Shown: positions 1 through 7,694 of the stretch, in pieces
Layout: the number at the start of each line of letters is the position of its first letter
How positions within the stretch are numbered: position 1 is the stretch's first letter
NCBI RefSeq assembly: GCF_014863585.1
Contig: NZ_CP062253.1
Span: 3,684,501-3,748,500, forward strand
DNA: 64,000 nt
DNA from: Pseudomonas gozinkensis
GTDB lineage: Bacteria; Pseudomonadota; Gammaproteobacteria; Pseudomonadales; Pseudomonadaceae
Direction: 5' to 3'
The notes under the pieces: generated by a model
The model's input: only the letters and a program-made list of their open reading frames with translations
Databases searched by the model: none
Told to the model about the DNA's origin: nothing
Program-made: the position numbers and the translations under genes

Positions 1-83
1 GGACGCAGCGAACGCTTGCTGATCGCCTCGTAAACCCCTTGGTAGACGCGGTCGACCGTGGTTTCCGTTTTCTTCTCGGTCAT
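1..83 (-). CDS. GntR-family transcriptional regulator, N-terminal fragment (cut by window edge)
   Basis: Only the first 27 or so codons are present; the rest lies left of the window. The visible residues (MTEKKTETTVDRVYQGVYEA, then ISKRSL) match the start of the winged helix-turn-helix domain of GntR regulators, where the V-Y-x-x-(V/I)-x-x-A-I helix precedes a loop ending in R-L-x-P-G. A good ribosome binding site (GAAGGAGC) sits 7 bases before the ATG. The gene is divergent from the polyamine-type transporter operon starting at 224 and is its likely local regulator. The subfamily (FadR/FCD or other) cannot be decided from this fragment, although the operator-like palindrome at 191-204 resembles sites of FCD-type members. 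Confidence 0.75.
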   Translation of the reverse strand, partial: MTEKKTETTVDRVYQGVYEAISKRSLR

Positions 84-190
84 TCAAAAGCTCCTTCAAT
101 GCTGGCAACGCTGCCTGACGAAAGACTCAGTCAGGGAAATGGGGGGTTGCGCCAGCAGATTAATCCGGGTATTTCTAAATTGCATTCAGA

Positions 191-204
191 TATTGCATAC
201 AATA
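191..204. promoter_or_regulatory. Candidate GntR operator, inverted repeat TATTG-N4-CAATA
   Basis: TATTGCATACAATA is an inverted repeat with perfect 5-base arms, lying 20-33 bases before the ATPase start codon in the divergent intergenic region. It overlaps a plausible -10 element (TACAAT, 198-203). ATTGCA also recurs at 179, 192 and 213. The motif resembles the ATTGTATACAAT-type sites of FCD-class GntR repressors. That the divergent GntR protein binds it is inference. Confidence 0.45.
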
Positions 205-223
205 ATTAGAGGATTGCACCATT

Positions 224-1309
224 ATGGGTCAACCAATAGCCATTGAAGTGCGTAACGTATCCAAGCGGTATTCTGATGATCCTGGCCTGGCACCAGCCCT
301 CGACAACGTGTCGGTGCACATCGCCGACAACGAATTCTTCACCCTCCTCGGCCCCTCGGGCTGCGGCAAGACCACCCTGCTGCGCACCATCGCCGGTTTT
401 GAACACGTCAGCGACGGCGAGATCCGTCTGGCGGGCGAAACGGTCAATCACCTGCCGCCGTTCAAGCGTCGGGTCAACACAGTGTTCCAGAGTTACGCGC
501 TGTTTCCGCACATGAGTGTCGCGCAGAATATCGCCTTCGGCCTCGAGATGCAGGGTCTTGATCGCAAGACGATTCCCGGACGGGTCGATGAAATGCTCGC
601 GCTGGTGCAGATGGAGCATCTGGCCGGGCGCAAACCGGCGGAATTATCCGGTGGCCAGCAACAGCGTGTCGCTCTGGCCCGGGCCCTGGCGCCGAAGCCG
701 AAAGTGCTGTTGCTCGACGAACCGCTGTCGGCGCTGGACCTGAAGCTGCGCAAGGAAATGCAGGTCGAACTCAAGCGTGTGCAGCAGGAAGCCGGGATCA
801 CTTTCATCTTCGTCACCCACGATCAGGAAGAAGCCCTGACCCTGTCCGACCGGATTGCGGTGATGTCCGCCGGCAAGGTCCTGCAGATCGGCACCCCGAC
901 CGACATCTATGAACGTCCGCAGCACCGGTTCGTCGCCCAGTTCATCGGCGACATCAACTTCCTCCCCGGCCAGCTCAAGCGCGGCGAGCACAACGAAAAC
1001 ATCTTCGTGCCCAACGGCATGCCGGTGGAAATCCCCTGCCCGCCACAGGGCGTCCAGGGCAGCAGCGTGCAGCTGGCGTTTCGTCCCGAGCGTTCGCAAC
1101 TGGTCGCGGCGGACCAGCCGCATCATCTGCGCGGGGTGATCGAAGCGGTGCTGTACGTCGGCACCGCGACCCTGTACCAGTGCCGCTTGAACAACGACAT
1201 CAAAGTCATGCTGCGCGAGAACAACGAAGGCCTGAATCGTGGTCGTGCGGTCGGCGAACGCGTGGCGGTGCACCTGCCGCCCCAGGCCTGCCTGTTGATG
1301 GAGGCCTGA
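224..1309 (+). CDS. ABC transporter ATP-binding protein, polyamine (PotA) type
   Basis: Energises import through the two permeases encoded next to it. The 361-residue protein shows Walker A GPSGCGKT (residues 43-50), the ABC signature LSGGQQQR (141-148), Walker B VLLLDEP (161-167) and the H-loop FVTHDQEEA. A C-terminal extension of about 110 residues is of the TOBE regulatory type seen in PotA/FbpC-like ATPases. An AGAGGA ribosome binding site lies 11 bases before the start. It is the first gene of an operon: the permease begins 1 base after its stop codon. Gene order ATPase-permease-permease-binding protein is the usual one for spermidine/putrescine-like importers. The true substrate is unknown; the downstream amidohydrolases suggest a nitrogen compound. 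Confidence 0.9.
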   Translation: MGQPIAIEVRNVSKRYSDDPGLAPALDNVSVHIADNEFFTLLGPSGCGKTTLLRTIAGFEHVSDGEIRLAGETVNHLPPFKRRVNTVFQSYALFPHMSVAQNIAFGLEMQGLDRKTIPGRVDEMLALVQMEHLAGRKPAELSGGQQQRVALARALAPKPKVLLLDEPLSALDLKLRKEMQVELKRVQQEAGITFIFVTHDQEEALTLSDRIAVMSAGKVLQIGTPTDIYERPQHRFVAQFIGDINFLPGQLKRGEHNENIFVPNGMPVEIPCPPQGVQGSSVQLAFRPERSQLVAADQPHHLRGVIEAVLYVGTATLYQCRLNNDIKVMLRENNEGLNRGRAVGERVAVHLPPQACLLMEA

Positions 1310-1310
1310 G

Positions 1311-2228
1311 ATGAGCGTCAGCAGCACTTCCCCCTCCCTCAACCGCGCGCTGCTGCTCAGCCCGGTGGTGTTGACCCTGCTCGCCCTGATCGCCATTCCG
1401 CTGGGGATCATGGGCTACATCAGCCTGCTGCCGCGCAACACCTACGGCGGCGTCGACTGGCAGGCGCAATGGCAACTGCAGAGTTATGTGCAGCTGTTTT
1501 TCCAGGAAGGTTTCGACGGTGAACTGGAACTGAACTGGGTTTACGCCCAGGCGTTGTTGCGCTCGGTGTTCCAGGCCGGTGGCACCACGGTGTTGTGCTT
1601 CCTGTTCGGGTTTCCGGTGGCGCTGTGGATGTCGAGCCTGACTCCACGCCGACGCAATCTGATGGTATTGCTCATCACCATTCCGTTCTGGACCAACCTG
1701 CTGATCCGCAACTACGCGTGGCTGATCATCCTGCGCGAACAGGGCTGGGTCGCCCAGAGCCTCAACGCACTGTTCCCGAGCGCCGGCGGCATCACCCTGC
1801 TCTACAACGACTTCGCGGTCAGTGTGGGCCTGGTCTACAGCTTCCTGCCGTTCATGATTCTGCCGATCTACTCGACCCTGGAAAAACTCGACTGGCGTCT
1901 GGTGGAAGCCGCCTATGACCTGGGCGCCAACCGCTGGCATGCGCTGCGGCGGATCATCCTGCCGCTGTCGATGCCCGGCGTGATTGCCGGTGCGTTGCTG
2001 GTGTTCGTGCCGAGCCTCGGCGCCTTCATCACCCCGGCGATTCTCGGCGGCGGCAAGACCCTGATGATCGGCAACCTGATCCAGCAGCAATTCGGCACCG
2101 CGCGCAACTGGCCGCTGGGCAGTTCGCTGTCGTTCCTGTTGCTGGGGATTCTGCTGTTGTCGCTGGTGCTCTACGCCCTCTACAGCCGCAGCGCGGCGAA
2201 AACCCTGAACCGGGGAGCGAAAGCATGA
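1311..2228 (+). CDS. ABC transporter permease, PotB type
   Basis: Inner-membrane subunit of the polyamine-type importer, 305 residues. Hydrophobic segments start with LLLSPVVLTLLALIAIPLGI near residues 13-32. The cytoplasmic EAA loop is visible as VEAAYDLGANRWHALRRIIL, the surface that docks on the ATPase. Length and layout fit PotB/PotH (about 285-320 residues, six membrane helices). The reading frame ends inside the start of the next permease (4-base ATGA overlap), so translation of the two is probably coupled. Substrate specificity cannot be read from the permease. Confidence 0.88.
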   Translation: MSVSSTSPSLNRALLLSPVVLTLLALIAIPLGIMGYISLLPRNTYGGVDWQAQWQLQSYVQLFFQEGFDGELELNWVYAQALLRSVFQAGGTTVLCFLFGFPVALWMSSLTPRRRNLMVLLITIPFWTNLLIRNYAWLIILREQGWVAQSLNALFPSAGGITLLYNDFAVSVGLVYSFLPFMILPIYSTLEKLDWRLVEAAYDLGANRWHALRRIILPLSMPGVIAGALLVFVPSLGAFITPAILGGGKTLMIGNLIQQQFGTARNWPLGSSLSFLLLGILLLSLVLYALYSRSAAKTLNRGAKA

Positions 2229-3013
2229 TCTCTCTGCACCTGAAAAAACTCCCGGCGACCCGGGAAATCAGCCTGCTGATCCTCGCCTACCTGTACGTGC
2301 CGATCCTGGTGTTGATCGCCTACAGCTTCAACGCCAACCGCTCGGCGACGGTGTGGACGGAGTTTTCGTTCGCCTGGTACGGGCGAATCCTGGCCAACCC
2401 GTCGATTCAGACCGCCGCGCTGAATTCGATCATCGTCGCGACCATCGCCACGGTCTGCGCTACGGCGATTGCGCTGCTCGCCGCGCTGGCGACCTACCGG
2501 CCGTTCTACGGGCAGAAAATGGTCGAAGGCGGGATCAACCTGCCGCTGATCCTGCCGGAGATCGTCACCGCCGTGGCTACCCTGCTGCTGTTCATGGCGC
2601 TGGGGATCAAGCTTGGGCTGATGACGGTGATCGTCGCGCACATCGGCTTCTGCATTCCGTTTGCCTACCTGCCGATCCGCGCACGGCTCAACGATCTGGA
2701 CAAAAGTCTGCTGGAGGCGGCCAACGATTTGTACGCCAACCCGTGGCAGGTGTTCCGCCGCGTGACCTTGCCGCTGCTGTGGCCGGCGGTGTTGTCCGGT
2801 TCGGTGCTGGCGTTCGTGGTCAGCCTCGACGACTTCATCATGACCTTCTTCGTCGCAGGGCCCGGTTCGACCACGTTGCCGGTGTACATCTTCTCGGCGA
2901 TCAAGGCCGGCGTAACGCCCGAGATCAACGCGATCTCGACCCTGATGCTGGTGATTTCCATCGTGCTCGTGGTGCTGGCCTTCTGGCTCGGCCAACGCGG
3001 CAAACAACAATAA
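2225..3013 (+). CDS. ABC transporter permease, PotC type
   Basis: Second inner-membrane subunit, 262 residues, overlapping the previous gene by 4 bases. It begins with a membrane helix (SLLILAYLYVPILVLIAYSF) and has the EAA-loop signature LEAANDLYANPWQVFRRVTL. The segment LDDFIMTFFVAGPGSTTLPV is characteristic of PotC/PotI proteins. Length is normal for the family. It should pair with the preceding PotB-like subunit to form the channel. Confidence 0.88.
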   Translation: MISLHLKKLPATREISLLILAYLYVPILVLIAYSFNANRSATVWTEFSFAWYGRILANPSIQTAALNSIIVATIATVCATAIALLAALATYRPFYGQKMVEGGINLPLILPEIVTAVATLLLFMALGIKLGLMTVIVAHIGFCIPFAYLPIRARLNDLDKSLLEAANDLYANPWQVFRRVTLPLLWPAVLSGSVLAFVVSLDDFIMTFFVAGPGSTTLPVYIFSAIKAGVTPEINAISTLMLVISIVLVVLAFWLGQRGKQQ

Positions 3014-3031
3014 ACCTGGAGCGCTCTGTTC

Positions 3032-4084
3032 ATGAAAACCAAAAGCATGCGTTTGGCTATTTCCGGTCTGGCCCTGAGTTGTTTCACCGCGTTCAGCGCC
3101 CACGCCGCCGAGCCCAAGGTATTGTTCTTCTACAACTGGACCGATTACTACCCGGTGGAGCTGCTGGCCAAGTTCGAAAAGGAGACCGGAATCAAGGTCA
3201 CCATGGACGGCTACGACAGCAACGAAACCCTGCTCGCCAAGTTGCAGGCCGGCGGCGCGGCGTATGACGTGATCGTGCCGTCGCAGTCGATCATGCAGAC
3301 GCTGATCAAGCAGGACCTGCTGTTGGAAATCGATGCCCCGACCCTGAATAACTTCCAGTACGTCAAAGGCCCCTTCCGCGACCCGAGCTTCGACCCGGGC
3401 CGCAAGTTCTCGGCGCCGTACCTGTGGGGCACCACCGGGTTTTCCTATGACAGCGCCCGGGTGCCGGGCGGCAAGCTCGACGATTCGTGGAAAGAGTTCT
3501 TCGAACCGCGCAAGGAGCTGCAAGGCCAGCTCGCCGCCCTCGACACCTCCAGCAGCGTGATCAACGCCGCCAGCCATTACCTGAACGTCGACGAATGCAC
3601 GGAAAACCCGCAGGACGCCAAGCGCATCCTCGAGCTGCTGCAAAAGCAGAAACCGTTTTTGAAGATGTACAGCTCCGACAACACCGTCGACCGCATGGCC
3701 TCGGGCGAAGTGATCATGATGCAGAACTGGAACGGCTCTACAGCGCGAGCCACCTTGCAGAAGAGCACGATCAAATACGTGTACCCGAAAGAAGGCCTGG
3801 CGATGTTCCAGGACAACTTCGCCGTACCGAAAAGCGCGCCGCATCCGGGCAACGCAAAGATCTTCATCGACTGGATGATGAAACCGGAAAACGCCGCTGC
3901 CGTGTCCAACGCGATCGCCTATGCCAACGGCATTCAGAGCGATCAGTTGCTGGATGCGAAATGGAAGGTCATGGACGCGATCAACATGCCCGAGGAATAC
4001 GCCTCGCGCCTGCGTCCGGAGAAGGAATGCAGCAACAAGGCGCGGGAGCTGCAGGATCGGATTTGGTCGAAGCTTAAGGGCTGA
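3032..4084 (+). CDS. Periplasmic polyamine-type substrate-binding protein (PotD/PotF family)
   Basis: Captures the substrate in the periplasm and delivers it to the permeases. The 350-residue protein starts with a Sec signal peptide (positively charged MKTKSMR, hydrophobic core, cleavage after AHA). The mature N-terminus KVLFFYNWTDYYPVELL matches the NWxDY signature of the PotD/PotF family, and the YDVIVPSQ motif follows. Ribosome binding site CTGGAG lies about 10 bases before the ATG, 18 bases after the permease stop. An inverted REP pair follows the gene and separates it from the enzymes, so the binding protein may be the last strongly transcribed transporter gene. Confidence 0.88.
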   Translation: MKTKSMRLAISGLALSCFTAFSAHAAEPKVLFFYNWTDYYPVELLAKFEKETGIKVTMDGYDSNETLLAKLQAGGAAYDVIVPSQSIMQTLIKQDLLLEIDAPTLNNFQYVKGPFRDPSFDPGRKFSAPYLWGTTGFSYDSARVPGGKLDDSWKEFFEPRKELQGQLAALDTSSSVINAASHYLNVDECTENPQDAKRILELLQKQKPFLKMYSSDNTVDRMASGEVIMMQNWNGSTARATLQKSTIKYVYPKEGLAMFQDNFAVPKSAPHPGNAKIFIDWMMKPENAAAVSNAIAYANGIQSDQLLDAKWKVMDAINMPEEYASRLRPEKECSNKARELQDRIWSKLKG

Positions 4085-4105
4085 TCGCCTGACTTGAGAC
4101 CGCGT

Positions 4106-4209
4106 CGCGGCCATCGCTGGCAAGCCAGCTCCCACAGGATTTCAGAGTGTTTCTGGATTTTGTGTACTACCCGCATCCCTGTGGGAGCTGGCTTGCCAGC
4201 GATGAGGCC
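4106..4209. repeat. Inverted REP pair (GTGGGAGCTGGCTTGCCAGC type)
   Basis: Two arms of the common Pseudomonas REP sequence in opposite orientation, about 4106-4138 and 4178-4209, separated by about 40 bases. The repeat lies between the binding protein and the first amidohydrolase. Such pairs fold into long hairpins in RNA and often shape transcript ends. They are mobilised by REP-associated transposases (RAYT); none is in this window. Confidence 0.85.
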
Positions 4210-4240
4210 CGCTCAGACAACATAGAAACAGAGGTATGAA

Positions 4241-5437
4241 ATGTCCCACCCCCGCTGGCTCAGAAACATCCGCCCCTACGGCGCCCCCGCCGAAGACCTG
4301 CTGATCGAAAACGGCAAGTTCACCCAACGCCGCCCGGCCTCCAGCACCCCACTGGCCGCCACCGACATCGACGGCCAGAACCAGTTGCTCACCGCCCCGC
4401 TGGTGGAAAGTCACGTCCACCTCGACAAGACCCTGTACGGCCAGCCCTGGCGCCCGAACAGCGCCGGCCCGACACTCAAGGATTACATCAGCAACGAGCG
4501 CCGCGTCCTGCGTGAGGTCAAGGCGCCCATCGCCGAACGCGCCGGCGCCCTGCTGGAAAACTGCATCGCCCGGGGTTCGCTGACGATGCGTTGCCACGTC
4601 GACATCGACCCGGAATTCGGCCTGCGTCACGTCGAGGCCATGCAACAACTGCGCGAAACCTACAACGACCTGATCGACCTGCAATTGGTGGTGTTCCCGC
4701 AAACCGGCCTGATCAGCCGCCCCGGCACTGCCGAGCTGATGCGTGAAGCCATGGCCCTGGGCGTGGAAAACGTCGGCGGACTCGACCCATGCGGCATCGA
4801 CAACGACCCGATCGCGCAGCTGGATTTCGTGTTCAAACTGGCCAGCGAATGCCAGCGTGGCGTCGACATTCACCTGCACGACAAAGGAGAACTGGGCCTG
4901 TGGCAGATCGCCCGGATCGCCGACTACACCGAGCGTTTCAGCCTGCAAAACCGGGTAATGATCAGCCACGCCTATTGCCTCGGCATGTTGCCTTGGAGTC
5001 AGGTCAAACCGGTCGCCGAACGCCTCGCCACGCTGGGTATTTCGCTGATGAGCTCGGCGCCGGCCGACTGCGCCGTTCCGCCGTTTCTGGCGCTGCGTGA
5101 GACCGGCGTCAACGTGTGCCTCGGTTCCGACGGCATCCGTGACGCGTGGTCGCCGATGGGCAACGGCGACATGCTGGAACGGGCGATGCTGCTGGCGTTC
5201 CGTTTCGACCTGGGCAAGGACGATGAACTGGCCGCGGCGTTCGAAGCGGCAACAGTCAACGGAGCGCGCGCATTGGGGATCGAGGATTACGGCTTCGCCA
5301 TCGGCAAGCCTGCGGACTTTCTGCTGATGCCGGTCGAAACCCTCGGTGAAGCGGTGGTCGCGCGGCCGGTGCGTCAGGTCTATCGCGGCGGCGAACTGAT
5401 CGCCAGCGGCGGTCGTTTGCTGGGCAGCCGTCTGTGA
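4241..5437 (+). CDS. Amidohydrolase, cytosine-deaminase-like
   Basis: Metal-dependent hydrolase of the amidohydrolase superfamily, 398 residues, closest in motifs to cytosine deaminase (CodA-like). Visible elements are SHVHLDKTLYG with H58-x-H60 (first metal ligands), HLHDKGELG (third ligand region), SHAYCLG and GSDGIRDAWSPMG (catalytic Asp). This set is typical of CodA/AtzC-type enzymes that deaminate or hydrolyse N-heterocycles. A ribosome binding site (ACAGAGG) lies before the ATG. Its stop overlaps the start of the next amidohydrolase (GTGA). Context suggests it attacks a nitrogen compound brought in by the upstream importer; cytosine itself is not established as the substrate. Confidence 0.85.
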   Translation: MSHPRWLRNIRPYGAPAEDLLIENGKFTQRRPASSTPLAATDIDGQNQLLTAPLVESHVHLDKTLYGQPWRPNSAGPTLKDYISNERRVLREVKAPIAERAGALLENCIARGSLTMRCHVDIDPEFGLRHVEAMQQLRETYNDLIDLQLVVFPQTGLISRPGTAELMREAMALGVENVGGLDPCGIDNDPIAQLDFVFKLASECQRGVDIHLHDKGELGLWQIARIADYTERFSLQNRVMISHAYCLGMLPWSQVKPVAERLATLGISLMSSAPADCAVPPFLALRETGVNVCLGSDGIRDAWSPMGNGDMLERAMLLAFRFDLGKDDELAAAFEAATVNGARALGIEDYGFAIGKPADFLLMPVETLGEAVVARPVRQVYRGGELIASGGRLLGSRL

Positions 5438-6921
5438 GACGGATCGGCCTGAAGGCCGGTTGCGTGGTCGGTTTCGACGGCACGCAGCATGTGCTGTGGC
5501 GTGACGGTGAAGTGGTGTTTGCCGGCTCGCGGATCGAGTTTGTCGGGCGCGGTTATCAAGGGCCGGTGGATCAGTGGATCGATTACGGCAATGCGCTGAT
5601 CGGCCCCGGTTTCATCGACCTGGATGCCCTCGGCGATCTCGATTCCACCGTACTGACTCTGGACAACGGCGATGAACGCGCCATGGGCCGCATGTGGTCG
5701 GCGGAGTATCTGGAGGCCGGCCCGCGTGAGTCGTTCAGCCCTGAAGAAGAAGTCTTCAAATACCGCTACGCCTTCACCCAGTTGATCCGCAACGGCATCA
5801 CCACAGCGATGCCGATCACCTCGATGTATTACCGCGAATGGGCGGAAACCTACGACGAGTTCTCGGCGGTCGCCGACGTGGCGGGTGAACTGGGTCTGCG
5901 CACCTATCTCGGCCCCTGCTACATGAGCGGCATGAGTTACTGGCGCGCCGACGGCAACCTCGGCCATCACTGGGATGAGGCTCATGGTCTGGCCGGGCTG
6001 GACGCGGCCGAACGGTTTTTCAAGGATTTCGATGGTGCGCACGCCGGGTTGATTCGCGGTGCGTTGCTGCCGGATCGCATCCAGACCTGCACCCCGAAGC
6101 TGCTGCAACGCACCTCAGCATTGAGCCGCGAGCTGAATGCGCCGATGCGTCTGCACTGCTGTCAGGCGTTGGGTGAAGTGGCGATGGTCGAACAGTTGCG
6201 CGGCACCTCGCCGCTGGGCTGGTTGCAGCAACTCGGCCTGCTCACCCCACGCAGCCTGTTGCCCCACGGTATCTACACCTCTGGCGATGACGATCTGCAA
6301 CGGGTCATCGACGGCGGCGCGAGTCTGGTGCACTGCCCGCTGGTGTTCGCCCGTGACGGCGAGGCACTGAATTCGTTTGGCCGTTATCGCGCCAAAGGCA
6401 TCAACTTCGCCCTTGGCACCGACACCTGGCCGGCAGATCTTCTGGAAAACATGCGCCACGGTCTGAACATCGCCCGCTTGATGGAGGGCGGGCCCACGCT
6501 GACCAGCAGCCTCGATCTGTACAACGCCGCCACCCTCGGCGGTGCCAAGGCGTTGGGCCGTGACGACCTCGGTCGCCTGGCCCCCGGCGCCAAGGCCGAT
6601 ATCACCGTGTTCAACCTGCGCGGCCTGCACCTGGGCCCGCTGTTCGATCCACTGAAAAACCTGCTGCTGGCCGGACGCGGCGACGACTGCATCGCCAGTT
6701 ACATCGACGGTCGTTGCGTGATGCACGACGGTCAGGTCAACGGCGTCGACTACCCCTCCCTGCAACGTCAGGCCCAACGCCAATACGAAAAACTGATGCG
6801 CAGCCATAGCGACCGGGCCTTTGGTCGGCCTGACTGGAAGACCCTGTTCCAGCCAGCCATTCCCTTTGCCGACGACTACAGCGCCGAGGCGCCACTAAGC
6901 GCCATCGATCCACTTTCCTAG
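5434..6921 (+). CDS. Amidohydrolase-family protein lacking the HxH motif
   Basis: A 495-residue amidohydrolase-superfamily protein, translated from GTG overlapping the previous stop. The composite beta-sandwich residues flank a barrel with RLHCCQALGE (metal-ligand His near 239), LLPHGIYTSG (His near 279) and GTDTWPADLLENM (catalytic Asp near 330), as in chlorohydrolase/TrzN-like enzymes. The canonical PGFIDxHxH is replaced by PGFIDLDALG (Asp64 and Leu66 where the two His should be), so the metal site must be built differently or be single-His. Tight coupling with the deaminase-like gene suggests consecutive steps of one catabolic pathway. Substrate unknown. Confidence 0.8.
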   Translation: MRRIGLKAGCVVGFDGTQHVLWRDGEVVFAGSRIEFVGRGYQGPVDQWIDYGNALIGPGFIDLDALGDLDSTVLTLDNGDERAMGRMWSAEYLEAGPRESFSPEEEVFKYRYAFTQLIRNGITTAMPITSMYYREWAETYDEFSAVADVAGELGLRTYLGPCYMSGMSYWRADGNLGHHWDEAHGLAGLDAAERFFKDFDGAHAGLIRGALLPDRIQTCTPKLLQRTSALSRELNAPMRLHCCQALGEVAMVEQLRGTSPLGWLQQLGLLTPRSLLPHGIYTSGDDDLQRVIDGGASLVHCPLVFARDGEALNSFGRYRAKGINFALGTDTWPADLLENMRHGLNIARLMEGGPTLTSSLDLYNAATLGGAKALGRDDLGRLAPGAKADITVFNLRGLHLGPLFDPLKNLLLAGRGDDCIASYIDGRCVMHDGQVNGVDYPSLQRQAQRQYEKLMRSHSDRAFGRPDWKTLFQPAIPFADDYSAEAPLSAIDPLS

Positions 6922-6932
6922 AGATTTCTGCC

Positions 6933-7592
6933 ATGCACAGCTTCGATTTCAGCCAACTGAGCCCACGGGAAAAGTACAAGATTCTGATCGGCAGCGTGGT
7001 GCCACGCCCGATTGCACTGGTCACCACCATCGACGCTGAGGGCCGGGTCAACGCCGCGCCGTTCAGCTTCTTCAATGCGCTGTCGGCGGACCCGCCCATT
7101 CTCGCGCTCGGCGTGGAGAACTACGGCGACCAGAGCCCGAAGGACACCACGCGCAATATCCAGATGAATCAGGAATTCACCGTCAACATCGTCAGCGACG
7201 CCTTGGTGGAAGCCATGAACGTTTGCGCCGTGCCGTTTGCACCGGGCTTTGACGAACTGACCGCTGCCGGCCTGACAGCCATCCCCGGCACCTCGGTCAA
7301 ATGCCCGCGAATCGGCGAAGCACCGGTGGCACTGGAGTGTCGGCGGATGATGGCGCTGAACATCGGCCAGTCCCGGGAGATCATTTTTGGCGAGGTGTTG
7401 ATGGCGCATGTGCGCGACGAGTTGATCGACCCGAAAACCCTGTACATCGATCAATTGGGGCTGGATGCGATCGGGCGCATGGGCGGCCATGGTTATGCGC
7501 GGACCCGGGATTACTTCGATCTGCCGACCCGCTCGTTGCAGGCGTGGACGGAAGCACCGGGGGGTGGCGAGCGGTTGTGGCCACAGCGCTGA
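6933..7592 (+). CDS. Flavin reductase-like FMN-binding protein (DIM6/NTAB family)
   Basis: Likely an FMN-binding oxidoreductase or flavin reductase of 219 residues. The N-terminal stretch SVVPRPIALVTTIDAEGRVN and AAPFSFFNALSADPPI is diagnostic of the flavoredoxin/flavin-reductase-like split-barrel family. It begins 11 bases after the amidohydrolase stop and is the last gene of the operon. It could supply reduced flavin to an oxygenase encoded elsewhere, or act directly on the imported compound; neither can be decided here. A different kind of repeat (7606-7687) follows. Confidence 0.85.
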   Translation: MHSFDFSQLSPREKYKILIGSVVPRPIALVTTIDAEGRVNAAPFSFFNALSADPPILALGVENYGDQSPKDTTRNIQMNQEFTVNIVSDALVEAMNVCAVPFAPGFDELTAAGLTAIPGTSVKCPRIGEAPVALECRRMMALNIGQSREIIFGEVLMAHVRDELIDPKTLYIDQLGLDAIGRMGGHGYARTRDYFDLPTRSLQAWTEAPGGGERLWPQR

Positions 7593-7605
7593 AGGTTTGA
7601 TCGTT

Positions 7606-7687
7606 CCCACGCTCCGCGTGGGAATGCATACCGTGACGCTCTGCGTCCATGGCGGCATTCCCACGCAGAGCCCGGGAACGATCAGTT
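7606..7687. repeat. Intergenic inverted repeat of the GTTCCCACGC type
   Basis: The arms GATCGTTCCCACGCTCCGCG and the complementary copy ending GGGAACGATC flank an inner TGGGAATGC/GCATTCCCA pair, giving a long imperfect hairpin between convergent genes. It is not the GTGGGAGCTGGC REP family found elsewhere in the window but a second family of Pseudomonas intergenic repeat. Confidence 0.75.
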
Positions 7688-7694
7688 CGGGTTG

